Below, one piece after another: positions 24,292 through 28,885 of a stretch of 28,885 nt of DNA. The notes beneath the pieces are model-generated. The model was given only the letters and a program-made list of their open reading frames with translations. It made no database searches and was not told where the DNA came from. Both the position numbers and the translations under genes were made by a program. Source of the DNA: Thermoplasmata archaeon (lineage in GTDB: Archaea > Thermoplasmatota > Thermoplasmata > Thermoplasmatales > Thermoplasmataceae); assembly GCA_021792045.1 (NCBI GenBank), contig JAJYVJ010000007.1, positions 1 to 28,885 of the forward strand. The letters are read 5' to 3'. Numbering within the stretch: position 1 is the first letter of the stretch; each line of letters opens with the position of its first letter.

Positions 24292-25508
24292 CAGACAGGG
24301 CCGCTGAAATAAAAGGTATAACGGATAAATGCATTAACTGCGGCTTCTGCGAAGCTGTCTGTCCTACTCTGGAAGCATCCTCGTTCAAAGCAGCGATAGG
24401 AGCACGAGGGAGGGTGATGATAGCAAAGGAGATGCTGTCAGAACTTAAACACGAAAATTTTAACGGTGCAGATTTCCTAGACCCGTTCTATTCATGCCTC
24501 AACTGCAACGCATGTCTCACGGTTTGCCCCGCAGGTATTAATGCAGGAGAAATCAGCCATTTGTCCAGGGAAGAATTGATGGATAAGAAAACAGCAAGCA
24601 AGAGTGTTGCAGATATGATAGTCAAGCTTACCGTGAAGTACGGGAGTCCGCTCGGGTTGTCAAAAAAGATGAATAAGTGGTTTGGTGGGATGAAATTCTA
24701 TGATGATTCTGAAATACTATTTTACACAGGCCAGATGTATCTCCTGACCGCATATAGCAAGAAATTCTCAAAACTTGAAATGAAAATGGGGGAACGATTG
24801 ACAAACGTAGGAGCATCGATCATTACAAGATTCCCATTTCTCATCAAACTGCTTTCTTTCTTTGTTAAGGGGGATAACGTTGACGATTACAGGAGGTCAA
24901 CGAGGAATATCTATGATCTCCTCTCAAAGGCTGGAATCAGGATGAACCATGTCGAAAACGAGCCATATCCGGGAACGTTCATTCTTGAACTGGGCTACGA
25001 AGAAGAGTTCAGAAGATATGCCGAAAATTTCACTAAGATCATCAAGGAAAAGAGAATCAAAAAGATAATAACGACAGACCCCCACACTTATGATCTGTTG
25101 AAGTTTTCATACCCCAAATATGTGAGAGACTTTGATGCTGAAGTGTCTTTTTACACTGATTTTTTAGCAGGCGTTAAATTCAGGAAACTCGACGAGCATT
25201 TGATAATCCACGAGCCATGCCACCTGATAAGGGGCCAGGACAAGTACAACGTAGCATCAAGGATCCTTGAAAATGTTTCTCGCTTGACCTTTCCGACGCA
25301 CAGTGGACAAAACACAGCATGCTGCGGTGGACCAGATGAACTCCTATTCCCAAATTTAAGTGAAATGATATCGGAAGAAAGATATAGAGAACTGAGAAGT
25401 GCGGGTAAGGGAAACATAGTAACTGCCTGTCCAATCTGTCTCTCAAACCTTAACAAGAATAAAGATGCAAAGGATCTTTCTGATATTCTTGAACGTGCGA
25501 TGATTTAA
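24288..25508 (+). CDS. Iron-sulfur subunit, GlcF-type heterodisulfide-reductase-like
   Basis: The 406-residue protein has two ferredoxin-like [4Fe-4S] motifs near the N-terminus (CINCGFCEAVCP about 17-28, CLNCNACLTVCPAG about 69-82). At the C-terminus it has a CCG-type domain with HEPCHLIRG, TACCGGPDELLFP and ACPICLSNL. The first CCG copy expected in the middle is degenerate. It is the electron-transfer partner of the preceding FAD oxidase. The start is TTG 24288, overlapping the preceding stop as TTGA, with AGGGGAAAG upstream as ribosome site; the coupling implies a stable complex of both subunits. Confidence 0.87.
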   Translation: MTDRAAEIKGITDKCINCGFCEAVCPTLEASSFKAAIGARGRVMIAKEMLSELKHENFNGADFLDPFYSCLNCNACLTVCPAGINAGEISHLSREELMDKKTASKSVADMIVKLTVKYGSPLGLSKKMNKWFGGMKFYDDSEILFYTGQMYLLTAYSKKFSKLEMKMGERLTNVGASIITRFPFLIKLLSFFVKGDNVDDYRRSTRNIYDLLSKAGIRMNHVENEPYPGTFILELGYEEEFRRYAENFTKIIKEKRIKKIITTDPHTYDLLKFSYPKYVRDFDAEVSFYTDFLAGVKFRKLDEHLIIHEPCHLIRGQDKYNVASRILENVSRLTFPTHSGQNTACCGGPDELLFPNLSEMISEERYRELRSAGKGNIVTACPICLSNLNKNKDAKDLSDILERAMI

Positions 25509-25541
25509 GTAAAGGATAGGGAGACGTAGTTAGTCATAATT

Positions 25542-25556
25542 AATCAACAGTTGATT
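25542..25556. promoter_or_regulatory. Perfect short palindrome after the GlcF gene
   Basis: AATCAAC-A-GTTGATT is a 7-1-7 palindrome 34 bases after the stop. With no T-run and a 1-base centre it looks more like a protein-binding site than a terminator. Confidence 0.3.
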
Positions 25557-25600
25557 TCCACAATAGGTCGATTTTGGGGAAAAGTTAGCCGGTGTTTACA

Positions 25601-25840
25601 CTAAGCAGGAACTATATCCTTTATCCTGCTTCTTTTGAATGTTCTCGTGGCATTCCTGAGATGGCAGTAGGCGGTGATGTACTTCATCTTTCTTTCAATG
25701 ACGTCGACCGTTCTTTCTGCCTTCATCGTATGGTGATCAAGATAGGTGATCTTGTAGCTCCTTCCGACTATCACCCTTACCCTGTTTCCACGTTTTGCCC
25801 TCCTCCCCATGTCGTACATGGGATAGCTATTGTTGACCAT
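25601..25840 (-). CDS. Small stand-alone WYL-like domain protein
   Basis: The 79-residue frame from ATG 25840 (open further to TTG 25867) reads like a WYL domain: a first strand KITYLDHHT, a variable ERTVDVIERK part, then YITAYCHLRNATRTFKRSRI, matching the conserved yLxaychlRxxxRtFrxdRI core. WYL domains bind ligands or nucleic acid and regulate transcription, CRISPR or transposition systems. Here there is no helix-turn-helix partner in the frame. It lies in gene-poor DNA next to strong hairpins, so it may be the remaining C-terminal domain of a lost regulator or a true mini-WYL protein. No strong ribosome site is seen. Confidence 0.45.
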   Translation of the reverse strand: MVNNSYPMYDMGRRAKRGNRVRVIVGRSYKITYLDHHTMKAERTVDVIERKMKYITAYCHLRNATRTFKRSRIKDIVPA

Positions 25841-25863
25841 CTCGCCCTTTCTTCTATGCCCCC

Positions 25864-26094
25864 CCAACCTTGTCTCTTCTGAGGAAGGTTGGTCAGGGTT
25901 ACCCGAATAACCTTCCTTCCCTCTCCGGATAGGTTACCTTACCGAGAGAGAGGAAGGGGAGGAAAGTTGTCCTGGCCAATGATCCTGTCCAACCTGTCCA
26001 AGGCTGTGGGCGGCACAGCCTTCATCAAAAGACGATAACGCTTCCATCTAAGAAGCATAAACCTAAGGAGAAGTCTCCCGCCGACGGGAGACTT
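25864..26094. ncRNA. Cluster of strong hairpins, candidate structured RNA or mobile-element DNA
   Basis: Several stems follow closely. CCAACCTT (25864-25871) pairs with AAGGTTGG (25885-25892). GGTTA/TAACC lies just after. An imperfect CCTTCCCTCTC..GAGAGAGAGGAAGG stem follows around 25910-25960. AAGGCTGTG (26000-26008) pairs with CACAGCCTT (26014-26022). AAGTCTCCCG (26071-26080) pairs with CGGGAGACTT (26085-26094), a perfect 10-bp stem with a CCGA loop. Stop codons are frequent in all frames. No known RNA family is recognised. Confidence 0.35.
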
Positions 26095-26348
26095 ACTAAC
26101 ATGACAATCCGAAGGTGCCTAATCCATCAGGGGTGGTAATCAATCCAAGAAGGTAAAGAGGGAAAGTCAGATACTTCAAAGAGTCGGAAGTCCAAGATAA
26201 GTAGCTCAAATGAACCATGCGAAGTGGGCAAGTCAGGAAGGTGATTGGAGACCATGATAAGGGAGCAGGACATGATGGTGAAACAGGTTGTTAAAATGAG
26301 GGGGATCGATAATTAACGGTAGTGAAAAGGAAATTCAAACACACAGGA

Positions 26349-26382
26349 GGGGGACACCCCCTACGCGCTGCTTCAGCAGCGC
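26349..26382. repeat. Two adjacent GC-rich hairpins
   Basis: GGGGG (26349-26353)/CCCCC (26357-26361) with loop ACA is followed by GCGCTGC (26365-26371)/GCAGCGC (26376-26382) with loop TTCA. These are the most GC-rich bases in the region, and an A-run follows on the plus strand (T-run on the minus strand, after CGGGGGTAGCGC...), so they could act as a terminator-like or RNA element read leftward. Confidence 0.4.
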
Positions 26383-26820
26383 TACCCCCGCAACCAAAAA
26401 AAGGATGGTCAGGATTCCTACAAAAAGCTATCAAAGGAGGGAGATCAAGTCAAGACAGGATGGTACACAGAGGCTATTGAGGAGGGATGGATGGATTGCA
26501 CTCCAAGCTGAGGAAAGGTGATGCAAATACAACACAACTTATCATAGCTTTTGCATCTGAATGACGACACCCTCTTTTTCGTCATTCTCCTGTAGATGTT
26601 CTGGTGGAATAGGAATGAACGCAATCCACAGAACGCCATTTCCGTCATTAGCCGTTTTTGTTAAAAATTAGCCTCGTCATTCAGGATGGCGTCATTTTAC
26701 GTTGTTCATGTGTGCATGACTTTTTTTATTAAAATATGGATATAATAAAATTTAGAATTCATTACATTCCCATGCTTGGATGTCAGCAATCCTAGATAAA
26801 GTGTGAGACGGATGGAGGGG
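26383..26820. other. Spacer with repeated CGTCATT motif
   Basis: No gene is supported. CGTCATT occurs at 26580, 26643, 26675 and 26690. An inverted copy at 26559-26566 (GAATGACG) forms an 8-bp stem with 26580-26587. The spacing is irregular, so it is not a CRISPR array; it may be a transposon end or a multi-site operator. Confidence 0.3.
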
Positions 26821-27147
26821 AAGTAACGAATGGAACTCCTCAGGGCAGGATGTCCTCGGATAGATTGCAAGGATTAATGTCATGAATTAACTACTGTCAA
26901 GACCCCTTCACACTCTCTGAAGGGCGATGCCAGACCATGCATCCTCCCTTCAGACAGCGCAGAGAAGTTCTGAACCCCTGTAATGCGTTATGTAACCTTC
27001 ATCTGTCTTCTTTCCAGTTTACAGGGAGGCACTGCATGCCTTCCATGGCTGTACTAGGTACAGTAAAGTTGAATACAGCTGGCAATAATCCATGAAATAA
27101 TATGGCTAAATGCAAGATAAAAATACCCACATGAAAGTGGGAAGAAC
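26821..27147 (-). mobile_element. Degraded ISL3-family insertion sequence, right copy (inverted)
   Basis: The complement of 27061-27147 matches 8036-8122 with 4 mismatches, including the CCCAC/GTGGG end hairpin and the transposase start (here ATG GAT TAT TGC). Farther in, similarity to the left copy remains visible with many changes and indels to about 26830 (for example GAAAGAAGACAG and ACATAACGCAT). Beyond that it is lost. The transposase frame is destroyed. The left boundary is approximate. Confidence 0.7.
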
Positions 27148-27621
27148 ATGTTTGAGCTCGCAAAGCGATAATACAATCCCGTTCATCTCAGTTTTTTAAT
27201 TCAGCCCCTTTCCCTTTCCTAAAGCAGCTATTTTCATCCTCCATTCCCTTTCGGGTATTCCCCCGTCCTCTGTACCAGATAAGAGGATCCAGTGGAAGAA
27301 ATCGTCATGGCTACAATACTCAAGGCATGAATATTGGTTGATGGACAAGACTGATACCCGTCCAAGCTGTTTTATTCATGCCATATTTATCGACTCATAG
27401 AGCAATGATGAGCCTCATTTTCTCTATTCCCTTATCATCCACATTCGACCATGTTATTGTTCATCCTTATCTGTTGAATCATGATATCCCGGAGGTAATT
27501 GCAATAACTGCTGGAGGGGAAGGCAGCTCACATGAAGATTTGCCAAAGTGATGATCTGTAGGAGCATCGTGCTTGAAGTCATTCAAAACGCAGTGCTTTG
27601 CCCACCAGAGCGGCAAAAGTG
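27148..27621. other. Spacer before the esterase gene
   Basis: About 470 bases with no convincing gene. The texture resembles decayed coding or transposon DNA, but no family could be recognised on either strand. Confidence 0.35.
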
Positions 27622-27630
27622 TATTAAATT
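27621..27630 (+). promoter_or_regulatory. TATA box of the esterase gene
   Basis: GTATTAAATT is centred about 31 bases before ATG 27657, which supports that start over the in-frame upstream ATG 27573. Confidence 0.5.
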
Positions 27631-27656
27631 TGACATTGCTTAAACATAGGATAGAG

Positions 27657-28583
27657 ATGGCACTTGATCCTAATATAGCAAAGGTCTTGAAGATGATTTC
27701 AGAACAGAAAATACCAAACTTGAGGAATATTGACGTTAAAGACGCACGAAATTTTGTGGACAACAACCTGTTCATGAAGGAGAATATCGAGATTGGTAGA
27801 ATCACGAACATTTCCCTGGGTGATGAAAAGATCCCGGCAAGGCTCTATGAGCCCAAAGATGCAACCGGGTCTCTCATATTATATTTCCACGGGGGCGGCT
27901 TTGTCTTTGGAAGTCTTGAAAGTTATGATGCGGTGTGCCGCAGGGCAGCCATGGAATCACGGTCCAAGGTTCTTTCTGTTGCTTACAGGCTCGCCCCAGA
28001 GCACAAATTTCCTACAGCCGTTGAAGACGCATTCACGTCTTACGTGTGGGCAAGGAAAAATGCGATGGACCTTGATATTGATCCGGGCAGAATTGCGGTG
28101 GCAGGTGATAGTGCTGGCGGTAACATTTCTGCCGTCGTCAGTCTGGTGATCAAGGATCGTGGACTGGAGAAGCCAAGATTGCAGGTGCTCTTCTATCCAT
28201 CACTTGGCGCTGACTTCTTTTCCCAGTCTATGCGTGAATTCTCCGATGTGTTCTTCCTAACGACCAGTGATATGCTCGGGTGGTTTGGCGAGATGTACTT
28301 AAGGAATGCAACGGATATCCTGAACCCTTACTTTTGCCCAATGGTGCATCCTGACCTCTCGGAGCTGCCTGAAGCAATAGTCATAACGGCAGAGAACGAT
28401 TCCCTTCGAGACCAAGGGGAGGCTTATGTTGATAAACTCAGCTCTGCGGGCACAACGGTGACCGGGATAAGGGCGATGGGGATGATTCATTCGTTCCTGA
28501 AGTTCACATCCCTCGTTCCAGCTGCTGCAGACGTTGCCAACATGGTCTGGTCACTAGCGGGGAAGAAGCTCGGCTCTACCTGA
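27657..28583 (+). CDS. Alpha/beta hydrolase, HSL-family carboxylesterase
   Basis: The 308-residue enzyme has the hormone-sensitive-lipase group signatures: oxyanion-hole HGGGFVFGS (about 82-90), YRLAPEHKFPTAVEDA, the nucleophile elbow GDSAGGN, catalytic Asp in TAENDSLRDQGEAY and catalytic His in MGMIHSF. It hydrolyses short- to medium-chain acyl esters in the cytoplasm; related archaeal esterases are often thermostable. The start MALDPNIAKVLKMI is typical of the family. The extra 28 residues available from ATG 27573 would cover the promoter and are unlikely. It lies outside the ISL3-bounded island and upstream of an IS110 element. Confidence 0.9.
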   Translation: MALDPNIAKVLKMISEQKIPNLRNIDVKDARNFVDNNLFMKENIEIGRITNISLGDEKIPARLYEPKDATGSLILYFHGGGFVFGSLESYDAVCRRAAMESRSKVLSVAYRLAPEHKFPTAVEDAFTSYVWARKNAMDLDIDPGRIAVAGDSAGGNISAVVSLVIKDRGLEKPRLQVLFYPSLGADFFSQSMREFSDVFFLTTSDMLGWFGEMYLRNATDILNPYFCPMVHPDLSELPEAIVITAENDSLRDQGEAYVDKLSSAGTTVTGIRAMGMIHSFLKFTSLVPAAADVANMVWSLAGKKLGST

Positions 28584-28819
28584 CCTTTCACCGCGTCATA
28601 CAGTAATGAAGGTCCGTACGAAAGTTTATGTCTATGGATTACGACAAATGCAAAAAAAATTGACCTCACTTGCCAAGGAAATGCTGAGTGAACGTAAATC
28701 ATCAGTCTGACTGAATAGTAAAATTCCTACACGGTCAGCCCTTTCTCGCTGCTCCTATTCAGGCTTTGGAGCAGCGAAGGAGTGGATAAATGTATAGGAT
28801 GAAAAGGAATAGAAAAAGC
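28584..28819 (+). ncRNA. Leader of IS110 element with strong hairpin, candidate bridge-RNA region
   Basis: No gene is seen between the esterase stop and the IS110 start. TCGCTGCTCC (28746-28755) pairs perfectly with GGAGCAGCGA (28768-28777) around a 12-base loop. IS110-group elements are known to encode a bridge RNA in the non-coding end upstream of the recombinase, with two such loops. Only one strong stem was found and the element's left end is unknown, so this remains a candidate. Confidence 0.35.
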
Positions 28820-28885
28820 ATGAACAGCACTGTTGTAGGAATTGATGTTGGGGAAGATAAGAGTGAAGCGTGCTATCTTTCTCCT
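28820..28885 (+). CDS. IS110-family transposase, N-terminus (runs off right edge)
   Basis: ATG 28820 opens 22 codons to the window end, MNSTVVGIDVGEDKSEACYL. The GIDVGEDKSEA segment is the first strand of the RuvC-like DEDD domain of IS110 transposases, with the first catalytic Asp. A purine-rich GGAATAGAAAAAG lies before the ATG. The rest of the gene is outside the window, so completeness cannot be judged. Confidence 0.75.
   Translation, partial: MNSTVVGIDVGEDKSEACYLSP

Noticed and set aside
26445..26648. 67-residue minus-strand frame
   Set aside because: It spans the CGTCATT repeats and hairpin, has no ribosome site and shows no family features.
26100..26700. CRISPR array or group II intron in the hairpin-rich zone
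   Set aside because: No regular repeat-spacer pattern, no domain V-like stem with the expected conserved bases and no reverse transcriptase frame were found.
27573..27656. Upstream ATG start for the esterase
   Set aside because: It would place the TATA-like element inside the gene and add residues not usual for the family.

Overview
The window looks like a chromosomal segment of an acidophilic archaeon of the Thermoplasmatales type (relatives of Ferroplasma, Cuniculiplasma or Thermoplasma). The evidence is archaeal TATA boxes close to start codons, Shine-Dalgarno sites of the GGAGGTGAT type, a TrmB-family regulator, archaeal transposon-associated small proteins (DUF2080/TnpW type), a secreted parallel beta-helix surface protein and many AGG/GAG codons. 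This placement is inferred from gene content; no rRNA gene or other phylogenetic marker is present.

Left part (1-8000): the 5' part of an unknown minus-strand gene; a GC-rich, hairpin-rich stretch (530-770); a small ORF preceded by a CPxC motif; a large secreted beta-helix protein (1153-4032); two unknown genes (4439-5215 and 5447-6328), with a double hairpin before the first and a terminator overlapping the stop of the second; a long stem-loop (6626-6673); and a decarboxylating malate/tartrate/isopropylmalate-type dehydrogenase (6936-8000).

Central island (8036-27147): a 19.1 kb segment bounded by two degraded ISL3-type insertion sequences in inverted, inward-facing orientation, whose outer 87 bases differ at only 4 positions. 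Its core is a minus-strand operon starting at 16387: MFS transporter, two tandem BKACE-family (DUF849) proteins, thiamine-diphosphate E1 alpha and E1 beta subunits, a possible 37-residue membrane peptide coupled on both sides, and a fumarylacetoacetate-hydrolase-family enzyme. A TrmB-type regulator is transcribed divergently from the same 68-bp spacer. Nearby are an EamA exporter, an Old Yellow Enzyme reductase and a GlcD/GlcF-type dehydrogenase pair. Together this suggests uptake and stepwise oxidation or cleavage of an organic acid, with beta-keto-acid cleavage, an oxidative 2-oxo-acid (or acetoin-like) step and acylpyruvate hydrolysis. The substrate is unknown. By eye the operon and its regulator are clearly more AT-rich than the left part of the window, which fits acquisition by transfer.

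The island is also a graveyard of mobile DNA: an IS110 remnant with an in-frame amber codon, an apparently intact IS1182-type element with a TnpW-like gene, a second TnpW-like gene coupled to a broken ISH3-like transposase, an IS66 C-terminal fragment, a WYL-like small protein and about 500 bp of strong hairpins without clear genes (25864-26382).

Right part (27148-28885): an HSL-type carboxylesterase, then the start of an IS110-family transposase cut by the window edge. A 10-bp-stem hairpin lies in its leader, where IS110-group elements are known to encode bridge RNA.
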